Origin: Trachythela sp. YZ-2020
Taxonomy: Eukaryota; Cnidaria; Anthozoa; Malacalcyonacea; Clavulariidae
Direction of reading: 5' to 3'
Length of the DNA stretch: 64,000 bases
Assembly: GCA_016169945.1 (NCBI GenBank)
Contig: JADLSH010000358.1
Location: 2,265,001-2,329,000 of the forward strand
Part shown: positions 46,530-59,248 of the stretch, piece by piece
Layout of the letters: each line of letters begins with the position of its first letter
Position numbering within the stretch: the first letter of the stretch is position 1
The notes under the pieces: model-generated
The model's input: the letters and a program-made list of their open reading frames with translations, nothing else
Told to the model about the DNA's origin: nothing
The model's database searches: none
Position numbers and translations under genes: made by a program

Positions 46530-46886
46530 CTAATCTTCGCGTCTTGTCCCACTTACGCGCCCTTTTTGTGCGCCTTTTTCCCCGCTTGTTAATTTTCGAA
46601 AGATACCTTCACCAGTTTTTGCGTTATTTTTCCAGGAATCAAGAATCACATCTTTCGCAGTTTTTAATCGACGAAGTATTTTTAATGACAACATTTTGGC
46701 ATTTTTGCGGCAGCAATCACGTTTTGTTTCTTGGTTGCTGCTTTCTCTCAAATTTTCTGTCTCAATAAACACAAGGTCGTTTTTTACGACCACGCCAACG
46801 TTTACAACATCGTGATATCGTTCCACACATTCATTAGGTGTTTGGTTAAAGTTACAAGCAATATCAAAATCAAAGCAAAAATTCAA
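46530..46886 (-). CDS. Hypothetical basic protein or exon
   Basis: A 118-codon minus-strand frame with coding-like composition. The N-terminal half contains TPNECVERYHDVVNVGVVVKN, and the C-terminal half is Lys/Arg-rich (LKILRRLKTAKDVILDSWK, GEKGAQKGRVSGTRRED). It ends at TGA 46530. I do not recognise it. It may be the last exon of a spliced gene or a transposon remnant. Confidence 0.4.
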   Translation of the reverse strand: MNFCFDFDIACNFNQTPNECVERYHDVVNVGVVVKNDLVFIETENLRESSNQETKRDCCRKNAKMLSLKILRRLKTAKDVILDSWKNNAKTGEGIFRKLTSGEKGAQKGRVSGTRRED

Positions 46887-47155
46887 TAATTGTTTAATAG
46901 AGACTAACTGTGTTGAAATTAGAAATTTAGGAATTAAGAATGTAAAGTCAAGTATTTAAAAGAATATTAAAATATTATTTCAATGAGCCTTTAGACATTT
47001 GGAATTTTTGCATTAAAATCGCTTAATGCAATGTCAGTTGATACCACGTGTTCCAAGAGCTTCGAACACAAAGAATCAAAGCCCGTATTTAGGCAAAATA
47101 GATCTTTGTGCGGAGCCAACTCATTGCTACTCCAGGAAGAATACTTTTATTTTCA

Positions 47156-47253
47156 GCCTGTTGTTCTGACAGCGTGTTTAGGATTACTCACGATTACATC
47201 TACCAGCCTGTCGTTCTGACAGCGTGTTTAGGATTGTTCACGATTACATCTAC
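47156..47253. repeat. Two-copy ~49-bp tandem duplication
   Basis: cagcctgttgttctgacagc...cacgattacatctac is repeated immediately as cagcctgtcgttctgacagc...cacgattacatctac with two differences. Confidence 0.9.
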
Positions 47254-47559
47254 CATAAATTATGCACTACAAATTAATGGGGAAAACAAAGCATGCCCTA
47301 ACTGTATACAGCGTAGGATGTACTGCCGTGCTAAAAGCATGGTTCAGATGCGTCTTGTCGTAGGAATTAAAATTGTAACATCAATAATGCCATTTAACAT
47401 TTTCCCCATAATCCACGTGCAGCTACATCTAGGCGAGCGTTATCAGTGCCATTCGAAACAGACGGCACCCTTTCTCAGATCAGTGGTGTAAGAGACGGTT
47501 CCACCCTGACATCCAGCTATAGTTCATCTTCTAATATCTTAGCAAAATTTATATAACAT

Positions 47560-48066
47560 GCAGACCAAATAAATAACTTTTTAGTGGAAACAAATATAAT
47601 AGCGCCACAACAGTCAGGCTTTCGAACTGGGCACCCAACATAAACTTCCCTATTACATGCATACTATAAATCAATGCCTTGTCAATATGGATAAAGGACT
47701 TATCAATGGTATAATATTTCTTGATCTAAAAAAAGCCTTTGACACAGTCAACCATGAAATACTTATCGCCAAATTGGAGCGTTACGGAATACGTGGAATA
47801 GCCTTACTAATTAATGAATACGAGAGCCTCTCCATAAACTCTTTTACAAACTGTTTAAATAAACATTATAATCATAATTAAGTACGAAACACTATACTGA
47901 TATATTTTAATATTTGTAAATACCTAATTACCTTAATTAAATAATTTTTGTAAATAGTTAACATTTTATAATGTAAATCACACGGACCTTTGAAAACCAG
48001 ACAACTGAAAGGCCACCGTGTGCTTAAAGAAGTTTAAATAATAATAACAATAAAGAAAGTTTTTTG
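47560..48066 (+). mobile_element. LINE D: internally deleted non-LTR element
   Basis: Plus strand: [15 protein letters not shown], then motif A ([15 protein letters not shown]) and [12 protein letters not shown]. The frame then jumps to a short tail before TAA 47881, so motifs B and C are missing. The 3' UTR has the stem cacacggaccttt / aaaggccaccgtgtg, then CAATAAAG. The 5' part is truncated and frameshifted. Confidence 0.75.
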
Positions 48067-48287
48067 GAGTTTTTTCTTTCTGTTTTTGTCGCTTTCAACG
48101 CGAATATTTCGCTGTTCTCGGTTCGCAAAACTCTTGTAGTTTTTGTGCCGCCATGTTGTTTTCGCTACTCACTGTATATGAGCTAATATACAGCAAGTAG
48201 CTCAGCCAATCAGATTGCAGAATAAATCATATACGGTGGATGACTATATCATACTATATAGTATATCATACTATATCATACTATATA

Positions 48288-49450
48288 GTCATTCCACGCC
48301 AAATCGAGTAATCTCCCTGCATAAGTATAACAGATTGAGCTGCTTTTTAGCACACTTTTAGACATTAATATAACTAGAATTGGTGTACATTTTCACGTGA
48401 AAATATTCAGTATTTTAGAAAATATAAGCAAAATAATGATGATTTAGTCTGTAGCGGCAGTCGCCATTTTGACATAATTTGAATTTTCCATATTATTCGC
48501 GTATCGATATTTCGTTTACTATTTTACGTATTTCAACGAAATTTTGTACATAGATAATGTTGACATCGCTCTTTAAAACAAACTCATCGTTGAACGTCTA
48601 TAGTAAAGAAAACCAAAGATAACCAATGATTAACGTCCTGACAGAATGGACAAAGTGCGATTTAGCCGTCATTTAGAATACAAATATCTTAGTTGATATA
48701 AGCTCAGAGAAATTCATTTCACTCACACATAATAACAGACGATCAAAGAATTTATGTTGATAATAACAGCCTGATATAGTAAGTGAGACGTTAGAAATAT
48801 CGATTTAAGTTGCTGTTATTTTCAAAATTACCGTATATTTCAATGTTTTCAACTGGAGAAAAAGGTTTGTGGGACTGCCTGGGCAGACTCTAAATTACGG
48901 TATATTAAAGAAGGGAACAAGGTAAATCTGTGGTCGAAATTTCGTTATTGTCCTCAACGTAATTCTATTTTAGCGAGCGATCTAAAATTTGCTGTTTTCC
49001 ACTAATTTAATTCAATCATAGCAAAATGTAATTTAAAACAAACCAATTCTGAATTGCGTGTGGTGAAATATATTATTCAATCATTTCAATGTCACATGTT
49101 CAAGCGAAGAAAAGTGATCTATAAGTAAAATATAAAGTTTTCTATTGTCATCTACTTACTTATCGAACCTAAAACCATAATATCCAATGAGGTTTGAATG
49201 TCTGCCGTTTTGTAGCTTTCTACAAACTTAGCTATAGCCGAAAGCAAGAGTTCAAAAAATGTAATTGTGTAATTTTTCAATAAGTAGACAAACATTTGCA
49301 ATCAATGAAATATAGGTAAATGAGAAAGTTCAAGTTTAAAAGCAAACTGACAACATTAGAGGCTTTAGAGCGGTTCAGGGTCAATACTTAATAATAAATA
49401 ATTAACCAAAATTCACTCATAGTTGTGTCAATTTCATCAAAAAGTCTATA
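48288..49450 (+). repeat. Left terminal inverted repeat of the 5.6-kb transposon
   Basis: About 1.15 kb starting GTCATTCCACGCCAAATCGA, the reverse complement of 52745-53906 with many scattered differences. Recognisable blocks include ttcacgtgaaaatattca, tttcaataagtagacaaaca and gtcaatttcatc at the inner end. Confidence 0.85.
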
Positions 49451-49810
49451 AATAGCGCTAGGACTTAAAACATCTATTCACCCGAACAATCTGCCTCGAC
49501 GAAACAAAATTCTATAAAATATTGATAATACCTACTTTTTCTGATTATACAGTGACATAACACTGGCACTGCTATATGAAATTAATGAACAATTACAGTA
49601 TTCGGCTCTGCATTGTTTATTTACACACGTATTCCAATTTGCAAGCTATTTATAGTGATTATATAATGACATGTACGGTTGTTTAACTAGACATATACTA
49701 GACATATTTTCTAATTGTGAAGATCGAGCTAAATAACAAGTGAATCGTCGAAGTGCGAAAGCTACATTTTGTAAAAATAAAGCGGATTATTACTATATAT
49801 AGTTACACAT

Positions 49811-52169
49811 ATGGCAAGCAACGTTGAGTCTTGTTCAATAGGTATTTTTCTTGGCTCAACTGAAGAATGCCACAAGACAACTTTCGCAAGGAAAGTTGGA
49901 ACGAAGAATTTGGCAGCTCTGCCTGCAGACGAGGTTGAACTAATTCAACGGAGAAGTGGTTTAAAGTCGGAAAGTGATAGTGTTATCTGTTTGCATCATG
50001 AAATGCTTTATCTGCGCAAATATGAATATTTGCAAAAAACTTGTTGTGATCCATTTGAAATGCATCCAACATCGGCGAGATCTTTACGTATAATAGACAT
50101 AGCATGTGCAGATAAAATTAACAAACTCGTTGGTAAAGATGTAAAGCCTGGTCAAAAACTTTGTCCAAAATGTTCATCACACCTTGGGAACATCGACGAA
50201 AATTACTTCAAAGAAGATGAAGAATACAAGCCAAATGATGAAGGCAAGGAGATACATGATCTCGCAGCCACATTTAGCTCTCTCGGTTGTACTCCTGTCA
50301 AGACTAAAATGGCACAAAGAGACCATGCGGCATATGCCAAGCGAAAGGCGCAGGAAGCACAGACGGCTATTACGGACGAAGTTGCTCGACGATTAGAGGT
50401 AAAAGCCAGTGAAATTCGTTGTCAAAAGTGCACAGACCTTGATGCAATTGTAGAAGGAATCAAAGAAAAATGCTCCAGCGCAAATAAGGAAACTACACTG
50501 AAATTAATCACTCTTGCTCCGCCTTCTTGGACAATAGACAAAACTGCGAACGAGTTTGGGGTTTCGAAGTTCATGGTGAATAAAGCACGGGAACTAAAAA
50601 AGGCAAAAGGAGTTTTACCATCGGTAAGTCCAAAGCAAGCGAGAAAGCTATCGGATGAAACTAAAAAGAGGGTCATCGATTTTTACAACGACGACGAAGT
50701 GTCATGAATGTGTCCAGGAAAAAAGGATTACGTTTCTGTCGTAAATTCAGAAGGGAAACGAGTCCATATGCAGAAGCGACTGTTGCTCGGGAACTTACGT
50801 GAACTATATTTGCACTATAAAGAAAAATTAGGAGATGAAGACAAAGTTGGATTTTCCAAATTTTGTGAGCTTCGGCCGCGTTGGTGTATTACCGTTGGAG
50901 CAAAGGGTACGCATTCGGTATGTGTCTGCGAACAGCATCAAAACGCCAAGTTACTGCTGGATTGCCTCCCCGGTCCAAAACTCGACCATAAATCTTTAAT
51001 GGCGCAACTTGTTTGCGATGTCAGTAATAGAAACTGCATGCTTCATCGCTGCGAGAATTGTCCAGGTGCTGCCAACCTGAAAGAACATCTTCAGTTACTT
51101 TTTGCTGAACGTTCAAAAATGATGAATTAACGTTAAATAATGATGAATAATTAATGATGAATTTACGATGAATTAATGATGAATTAATGATTAATTAATG
51201 ATTTAATTAATGATGAATTTACGTTTAAGCAATGGACGCATACAGATGGCACGCGTCTTATTACACGGCAGGAACAAGCATGCGACCTTTTGGAAGAAAT
51301 AGTTTCGCAGATTAACTCTTTGACCAGCCATAGCTTCATCGCAAGAGCACAAGCAGCTTATCTTTCGGAGCAAAAGGAGTCGTTAGCTGCTAGTCAGTAC
51401 AAGAACTGTAAGAACTTTTTAAATTTGTGCTACCATGGAGAAGATTTCGGGGTCAAAGCGGAATGGCATTTTTTTGCGACCAGTCACGGGAAAAGTCCAT
51501 GTGATGGTATTGGTGGAACATAGGAAAAGCGTCATTGCCACCAGTTCAGTGAGTTGTAGTTTTCAAGCCACCACAGCAAACCAGATTCTTAACCCCAAAG
51601 AGCTATTTACGTGGTCAAAAGCCAACGTTTCAGGCATCAAAATACTTTTTGTGAGTAACGACGAGATTGAAAAACTCGAGATTCATTTAAAACCACGTCT
51701 GGACGAGGCTAGAACCATAGTGGGGACAAGAAGTCACCACAGTTTTGTTCCTGTCAGTTCTACTTCTCTGCAAATCCGGCGAATTTCAGCAGATGTGGAT
51801 GGAACGTCCGTTACCGTAACATGTTCTCAACAGAAACAGGCGCCACAATCTTACACACCTGGTCAGTACGTTGCAGCAGTTTACGACAGAGTATGGTATC
51901 TAGGAATCGTGGTAGACGTATCGCATGAGAATGAAGACGTCCTGGTGAACTTCATGAGAACGCGCAATGCCGACACTACGATTCAATCGTTCGTATGGCC
52001 GTCAACACGGGATGAGTGTTGGATTCCTTTTCAACATGTGCTATGTACTGTTGCAGAACCGCTGCAGACGACAAGGGGTCGAGTCAAGCAATACAAGCTT
52101 GAAAGTCCAGCTGCAACTAAGATGATTGAAGGTAGCTTCAAAAAATTTACGGATCATCACTGTAATTGA
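49811..52169 (+). pseudogene. Transposase gene of the 5.6-kb element, three breaks
   Basis: An N-terminal Cys/His-rich region (CLHHEMLYLRKYE, CPKCSSHLG) is followed by a helix-turn-helix-like segment (IDKTANEFGVSKFMVNKARE) to TGA 50705. The next frame starts two residues on: PGKKDYVSV, HMQKRLLLGNLRELY, FCELRPRWCITVGAKGTHS, VCVCEQHQN. At 51120 an ATGATGAATTAA-type microsatellite replaces coding sequence. The third part runs from about 51225 with HFFATSHGKSPCDGIGG to a stop at 51521, then in another frame LNPKELFTWSKANVSG, then a C-terminal SYTPGQYVAAVYDRVWYLGI and WIPFQHVLCT domain to 52169. I recognise this as a common unnamed family in cnidarian and insect genomes. The superfamily is uncertain. 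Confidence 0.75.
51122..51228 (+). repeat. Microsatellite disrupting the transposase frame
   Basis: About eight degenerate copies of atgatgaattaa / aatgatgaattta lie between aaaatgatgaatt and tgatgaatttacgtttaag. The start and end of the array both derive from the coding sequence itself, so it seems to have expanded in place. Confidence 0.75.
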
Positions 52170-52744
52170 CCATGAACTTCCGTATGACCATGGACTTTTA
52201 GATTATCAGAAATGCTAATTGCCATGAACTCATGTTATTTATTAAATACTGTACAGTGTGTATAAAAAAACTGAACCCTTTCAAAACTGAACCCTTTATC
52301 TGAGCATGAATTAAATGAAGAGCAAATTATTGTAAATACGTTTGCAACACCTTGTACATATGAGCGTCAAGTTATTATTAATTTCCTATGGCAACGTGTG
52401 GAAGAACTTGTGAGTTGTGTTTTAATTTACGCATGTTAATTTGATGAGGAGGGATTAGAGCTGTCAAATTACTACAATACGTTATAGCTAATTGAATTTG
52501 AAAGGTTCAGTTTTTTTATATACACACTGTATAGTTACGAATTGATTTGTGCTACTCATAGGACTTGAATGCAATCACGTACGTTCATTTGATTTGTGAC
52601 TTGCGGAAACGCAATCAACTTTTAGACGAATCCGACACGTTGTCTAACTGTTTATTTATAACAGCAATACTATTCCTTGTTCGAATTAAATTAATCCGCA
52701 TTCTTAATATTTAATTTCATATTTATATATGTTGACTTTGGATG

Positions 52745-53906
52745 AAATTGACATAACAGTTAATTTGGTTAATTTTTAATAATTGTGGACGATGAATCGA
52801 TTTCAAATATAAAGTTATAAACTAATAAACCACTCTAATGTTGTCGATTTGCTTTTAAACTCGAACTGTTATATTTTCCTGTACTTCTTTGGTAGCTTGC
52901 ATATGTTTGTCTACTTATTGAAAATGAGGTTTTACTTCGTACCACACAAATGCATGCGCTCACGTGCGACTGCGATTTCGGCTAAGTCTACAGAAAGCTA
53001 CAAAACGGCAGACATTCAAACCTCATTGAATATTTTGGTTTTAGATTCGATAAGTAAATAGATGCCAATAGAAAACTTTATATTTTGCGAATGGATCGAT
53101 TACTTTTATTTGCTTAGATATGTGACATAGAAAATATATTTCAATGCACGCAATTCAGAATTAGTTTGTTTACATTAATTTTGGAATTAATTAAATTAGT
53201 GGAAACAGCAATTTTTAGATCGCTCGCTAAAGTAGAACTACGTTGAGGACAATAACGAAATTTCAACCACAGGTTTACCGTGTTCCCTTCGTTAACATGC
53301 CAGAATCTTGAGTCTGTCCAGTCAGTCCCACAAGCCTATTTCTCCTGTTGAAAATATTACAATGTACGGTAATTTTGTAAATAACAGCAATTTAAATCTA
53401 TATTTTTAACGTTTCACTCAATATATAAGGCTCTTATACATAAATTATTTGATGGTCTGTTATTATGTGTGAGTGAAATGAACTTCTCTGAGCTTATATC
53501 ACCTAAGATATTTTTATTCTAATTGACGGCTAAATCGTACTTTGTCCATTCTGTCAGGACGTTAATCAATGGTTATCTTTGGTTTTCTTTGTTATAGACG
53601 TCCAACGACGAGTTTGTTTTAAAGAGCGATGTCAACATTATCTATGTACAAAATTTCGTTGAAATACGTGAAATAGTAAACGAAATATCGATACGCGAAT
53701 AATACGGAAAATTCCAATTCTGTCAAAATGGCGACAGCCGCTGCAGACTAAATCACATTATTTTGCTTATATTTTCTAACATAATGAATATTTTCACGTG
53801 AAAATTCACACCAATTCTAGTTATATTAATATCTAAAAGTGTGCAAAAAAGCAGCTCAATCTGTTATGCTTATGCAGGGAGATTACTCGATTTGGCGTGG
53901 AATGAC
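52745..53906 (-). repeat. Right terminal inverted repeat of the 5.6-kb transposon
   Basis: Partner of 48288-49450. It ends at ggcgtggaatgac. Confidence 0.85.
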
Positions 53907-53914
53907 CCTAACTA

Positions 53915-54106
53915 TATATATTATATACATTATATACATTATATACATTATATACACTATATACAGTGTATACATGCACTATAATAATTATACTCTATAT
54001 ACACTATATACACTATATACACTATATACACTATATACACTATATACACTATATACACTATATACACTATATACACTATATACACTATATGCACTATATA
54101 CAAATT
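53915..54106. repeat. Compound microsatellite (ttatataca / actatatac)
   Basis: About four ttatataca units are followed by about 11 perfect actatatac 9-mers at 53998-54100. It abuts the transposon end and translates as spurious (YTL)n. Confidence 0.95.
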
Positions 54107-54109
54107 CAG

Positions 54110-55010
54110 ACCCTCGTACAGACTAGCAAGTTGATAAAAGTAGTCCATGCGACTACGAAGTAAAGTCAGCTGCCCAAAATAAATACTGAACGATTTAAAA
54201 AGAGCTTTATCAACAGATTATATTTTAAATACAAACTGATAGCTTAGTGTCAGTAATACCATATTTAATATCTATAGATGTTTATCTACTCACAATACTT
54301 TTGTTACAAAAGAAAGTAGTATTTTTTCTTTGATTTTTACATTGATATGATTTTTACTCTTTCCACCCCTTGGCTTGGTCTATTTTTCTTTGACCCAATC
54401 TTTTTCTTTAATAAAATTTTGTTTACCCACCCATTTTCTCTTCAATGCCCCCCCAGCCATAAATAATGACCGGCCCTAATGACATTGCATTTGCAATTCC
54501 GGTTTGCAAATACGATAGTCTATACCAAGATATTTCACTAAGATAAAGTGACTCAAGATTCAAGAATATGTTAAGCCTTAACTATGATTAAACAAACGGT
54601 AAGCAATTTCGTTTTGATATTTGTGTAACCCTTTATCAAGAATTCAAGAGGATTTTATGCACTGGAAATAGACACTGTTTAATAGACAAACTATAAAAAA
54701 TATATAGAGCAGTTTATAAGCAGTGTCCTAGATAATATCTGCTGTAATGAAAATTCATTGTAACAGCTGGAATAATTTTACATGAAATGATTATAATCTG
54801 TCATGGTTGTTAAATACTGTACTGTTTACATGAAATACCATGTGAAATAATGATGATTATAAAGTTTCCTACCAATAATGTATACAAAATCTACAAGTTT
54901 AAGGAAAATACAGTGAATATGACGACTACCTTATAGGATGTTTCATACTTTAATATTCTTTAGATGTCTTCCAAAAAAGCATCAACATTGATCATAAACA
55001 GTATCTAACT
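54110..55010. other. Non-coding interval
   Basis: No supported feature. Confidence 0.4.
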
Positions 55011-55012
55011 GG

Positions 55013-55552
55013 GGCCGGTTGTATGAAGCCCGTTTAGCCTATGCGGTGGACAAGTCGAAAATATCGATCAAGTCTTCAAAACATTCTTAAAAAACTCATT
55101 AATAATTCATGAGGAAAAGACAAAGGAAATCACTACCATGTCAGTGGTTTTATATGTGATAAAAAATCATGTTGATTTACATAAACTTTAGCTTTGATTT
55201 TCTCGGCTTAGACAATGTTTATTTTTAAAATTACTTCGCCAATGAACTCATATATAAGATGGGTCGTTTTTAAGCCATTTAAAACACTCGCAGTTCGTGC
55301 TTTATCAGATATAAAACACTCGTGCTGCGCACTCGTGTTTTAAATCTGATAAAGCACTCCTGCTCGTGTTTTAAATAGTACATAGAACAACCAAGCTAAA
55401 ATATTTCAACTTGAATAGAACAATTATATTTGCAACTACATATTAGGTGCATATATATGATTTAAGTTCAGTCATTCACAAAATGTGTGAAAGTGTTTTT
55501 TAATTTTGGCGTCTCCACTGTTTAAGCTAAAGGCCTTCGTACAACCGACCCT
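55013..55552. mobile_element. ~540-bp MITE
   Basis: gggccggttgtatgaag...tttagc at the left faces gctaaaggccttcgtacaaccgaccc at the right. The internal sequence contains a palindromic acactcgtgctgcgcactcgtgt segment at 55317. No ORF. Confidence 0.7.
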
Positions 55553-55805
55553 TGTAATTAACAACGAAAAAATGAACTAACTGGAAGTTAATGATGCTAT
55601 TTCTTGGTTCGCTTGGAAGTTAATGATGCTATTTCTTGGACTGCACTTATTGGGATTTTTACCTTTTGAACACTATCCCAGTCACTCAACAGAAAAATAG
55701 TATAAAAAATTAACAACTTATCATTTGCGATGGACTTACTGTGTGTGATTGTGTCTACTTGGCCCCAATATATGTACAAATAACTTGTCACCTGCATGTT
55801 CTTGC

Positions 55806-55892
55806 CGCCGGGACTCTGTAGCTCAGTGGTCAGAGTGCTGCACCAGAATTATAAGGGTTTAGGTTTGATTCCCGCCAGAGGTCCTGTAGTTG
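55806..55892 (+). tRNA. tRNA-like sequence, probable pseudogene or SINE head
   Basis: A-box TAGCTCAGTGGTCAGAG and B-box GGTTTGATTCC lie at tRNA-like spacing. The acceptor stem GGACTCT pairs with AGAGGTCC with one bulge. The anticodon stem is not well paired (around ccagaattataaggg), so a working tRNA is unlikely. No poly(T) follows directly; gtatttttt is 10 bases on. Confidence 0.5.
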
Positions 55893-56736
55893 TATTTTTT
55901 GAAATTACTCCCAGTTAGGTTTTAAATATGTACACATTGTACAGTATATTGGTTTTCGCTCTACAAAAATCATGACAAGATAAAAACATACAATCAAGAC
56001 AAAATTATTTGTCCTTAGTTATTTAAACCTAGCATCTTCAAGTTTATCTATTCAGGGACATAATCAGTTCCTTCTGGAATCAACCAATATTTGAAAAGGT
56101 TTGCAAACACACATAAAATTCACTAAAACATATACTTTGGCAATGGAGTACAATTATGCACCAGTATTATCATATTTATTGAATTTGACTGGTGCAATGC
56201 ACGTAATATCAGGCAGTAAAGCAGTGAGAAATATGCAAAATTCAGTGTAATATCATTACTACTACAATTAAAACTAAAACAAACTCCATTAAATGTTTGG
56301 AATAGTTGGCTACCGCCGACAACTACAATCTGTCCACCTTGATAAAACTAAGAAGGGTAACACAAATACCGCTTGTTTGACATATTCTTGAGTACATTGT
56401 ATCTACAATCCTGGCAAAAAAAATTTGAAACACGTGAAAGTCACTGAAAATACACAAAATCCCCTTTCCCCCTGTACAATGGTTTTCGCTCCAAGTATTT
56501 AAATGATTATGATCGCTCCAAACCATGAGCCGAGTGATATCTATTTCTTTCCATGAACGTTCGAAGAAGTTGGGTTAGCTTTCCAAAATCCTTTGTATTG
56601 GCGAAAAAACAGCCTCGCAAACACATTTCCCAATATTGTTGCCATATTGATTTTATGCCTTTGTGGCTCCGGAAGTGAAATTTCGCATATTTAATTTGGC
56701 TTCACTAGGTAGTTCTATTCAGTGTACTATGAGGCC

Positions 56737-57000
56737 AAGTTTACACTATAACGCTACGGTTGGCGCTCCGGAGTAGGTGGCCATACCGTAGTGAAATTTG
56801 CGATTGTTTACATTGTGAAATTTGCGACTGTTTACACTATACGAACCGTAACGCAAACGACCCCTAAAAATAGCCGAAACGTCAGCGAGTTTACACTTGG
56901 GCATGCGCACTGCTTCATATTACTGCATCCTATTACGGCAGAGGAGGTATCGTCAACATACCGTGATGCATTGCGGTTTCGCACATATTAATACACATTA
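56737..57000. repeat. Left end of an outer inverted-repeat pair
   Basis: gtttacactataacgctacg and gcagaggaggtatcgtc...gatgcattgcggt recur in reverse complement at 62505-62625. The left end also contains internal repeats (gaaatttgcgattgtttaca twice). Confidence 0.55.
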
Positions 57001-57118
57001 TAAATTCGCCGGAGCGGGTCGTTCATTCTTCGGTTGGCTGTCGCAGTGACAACATCAACACAGCAGTGAATTATGTCCCAATTATGATGAAATTTCAAAC
57101 TTTTGTCGCAAGAAAACT

Positions 57119-57346
57119 TTGATTTTACGATATATTAATTTCTTCGTTGCTCAAGTCCACTTTGAAAGAACGTTTGGTGTTCATTTTCGGCCTGTATCTT
57201 GCGTAGAATTAATTAATGCTGCAAGCCGTCGCGGGGTTGTGATTCATTCGGCGATATATAAAGTTGTAAACGATTATAAACGTACAGGCATTTCTCTTTT
57301 TATTGTTAAGTCCATATCGAATACATTTCCAGTATTATTCCCAAGG
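57119..57346 (+). CDS. Candidate exon ending at a consensus donor
   Basis: A 76-codon frame ends at TTCCCAAG|GTAAGG. Residues are protein-like (FERTFGVHFRPVSCVELINAA). It lies just after the outer inverted-repeat end, so it could be a gene of that element. Family unknown. Confidence 0.3.
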
Positions 57347-57349
57347 TAA

Positions 57350-58863
57350 GGTAGTTAAACTTTTACTAGTAACAATGCATATTATTTTCAATATCAATTA
57401 AACTATTTGATATATAAAAAATTAACATGAATTCAATCCAATTTTAATACAGCCCAGGATTTATACATACAATATTGCTTACAAAATCAACCCACCCACA
57501 TTATAGACATGAAAGTTCCCCATCTGATATTTCAACAGACAACATTTATATTAATATTAAAACTGTTGTTGTCAATGTTGTGTGAATATTATATTTGTAC
57601 TCTGTTGCATATAATTGCATTAATATAATTGCCTTATACAACCATCAGACAAAGGATATTTTCTATTTGGACTGGTTTACTGACAGTAAATAAAGCATAT
57701 GTAATACAATATATTAACTGTTTTATGTCTGTGTACTACACTATTGTTTTTCAAAAATATTCAAAATTGAGATTGATACTCATGAGGTAGTTGCATTCAT
57801 GATAAATACATTCTAACAAGTATTTAAATGATTATGATCTTTAATTTTAGGAAGAAATGTGTACATCATGTATATTGTATGAATCTAAACGGACAGATAC
57901 TTACAATACAATAAAATCCCTGGACTAGCACATTACCACCTGACATGTATAATGCTTCATGTTACAAAAGAGCTAACTACATGAAGATTTCCTGACAACA
58001 TGCATGGACTATTACAAGCAAGCCAAGCCACCTGAGATTGGTTTACGGTCATTACTGTTATGCAGATGATAAATTTACTGAACTTGACAAACTCACCCCA
58101 AGCCAAAATAGACATAAATTAGACATAAGTTTATTTTAAAAAAGACATAAGAATAATAATTAGACATAAGTATATTTTATTACAAAATAGACATAAGTTT
58201 ATTTTTAAATGACTTAAGGTTTAGTATATTTGAGATGGACTAATAAGGTTGAGGGTATTGGACAATAATCTAAGGAGTTGTGGATATTAATGTTTTACCT
58301 TAAACCAAAACACATTTGTTGCTAGATGGCCAATTTTCATGTCAACATCCCTATAGCACCAGAGTGCATTCTATGTGTAGGGGCTCACCTTGGAAAAGCC
58401 CAGTGGGCACCTGCTTGTAAGGCCCCCTTGGGCCCCTTGAAATTGGCTTTCACATATGACTCAAAAAGTACAGGCCCCCCTCTAGTCCAGGTCCATCTGA
58501 GATAGCCAGTGTGACCTGCTCGGTGAAGTTTGATATGCCGATTTTCTTACACAGATATATCTCATTTTTTCAGCTTTCATACTCAAAGTTACATAATGGC
58601 TGGTTTCTATTTACAGTAGTCGTAACTGTGAACATATCAAGGTACTAGGTAGAGTAAAAACTGATTTACATAGAGCACACAAAAGACAAGACAAATCCAC
58701 ACTATTTCTCATTGTCGAAAATGACTTAGTCATGACAGTTACAACCAAATGGAAACCAGGCCTAAAATGCAAACTGTCTATGGCACTGTAAAATGATAAC
58801 AAAGCTTCAAAACTTTATATAATTCAAGGTTAACTAAATTAGGTAATGCTAGGTTAGTATTAT
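57350..58863. other. Non-coding interval
   Basis: AT-rich, with a short agacataagtttatttta minisatellite at 58110-58215 (about four units). Nothing else is supported. Confidence 0.4.
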
Positions 58864-59248
58864 AATAAGACAAACAAGGGCAGATTTCGTTTTGAGCCAA
58901 TCAGCGCGTTTGTTTACATTTTGGCTCTCGACCAATCACAATGCGTGAAATGTAAAAACATAAACAAAAGGAGCGTGAAAATATTACCGTACTTTACGGC
59001 TTCCGTGAACGTCAATATTTAATTTTTTGATCTAAAACCACAGATTGTAATAGAATATGCATAAATCTTTAATTCTGTCGTGGGAATTTCTTAATTTCGA
59101 CCTAGAACGCGAAATATTGACGTTTGAATTACCGCGTTCTGCAGCGCATAATATCGTAAAAGACGATCGACTATTTGAAAAACAACGTATGTATCTTGGC
59201 AGATTTTGTGGGTTTTTATCTCTCCTATTATTCATCCATATAATATTT

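Larger units (their letters stand above)
48288..53906 (+). mobile_element. 5.6-kb DNA transposon with ~1.1-kb TIRs
   Basis: Very long inverted repeats flank one gene on the plus strand. The outermost bases are GTCATTCCACG at the left and, in reverse complement, GGGTCATTCCACG at the right. AT microsatellites on both sides (ctatata) hide the target duplication. Superfamily not assigned. Confidence 0.85.

Noticed and set aside
48240..48287. Target duplication for the 5.6-kb transposon
   Set aside because: actatata occurs at both ends, but the flanks are AT microsatellites, so a match there is not informative.
53839..54163. Open frames made of (YTL)n, (YIH)n and (YIV)n
   Set aside because: Translations of the actatatac microsatellite.
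55806..55892. Functional tRNA gene
   Set aside because: Internal promoter boxes are good, but the anticodon stem does not pair and the acceptor stem is bulged.
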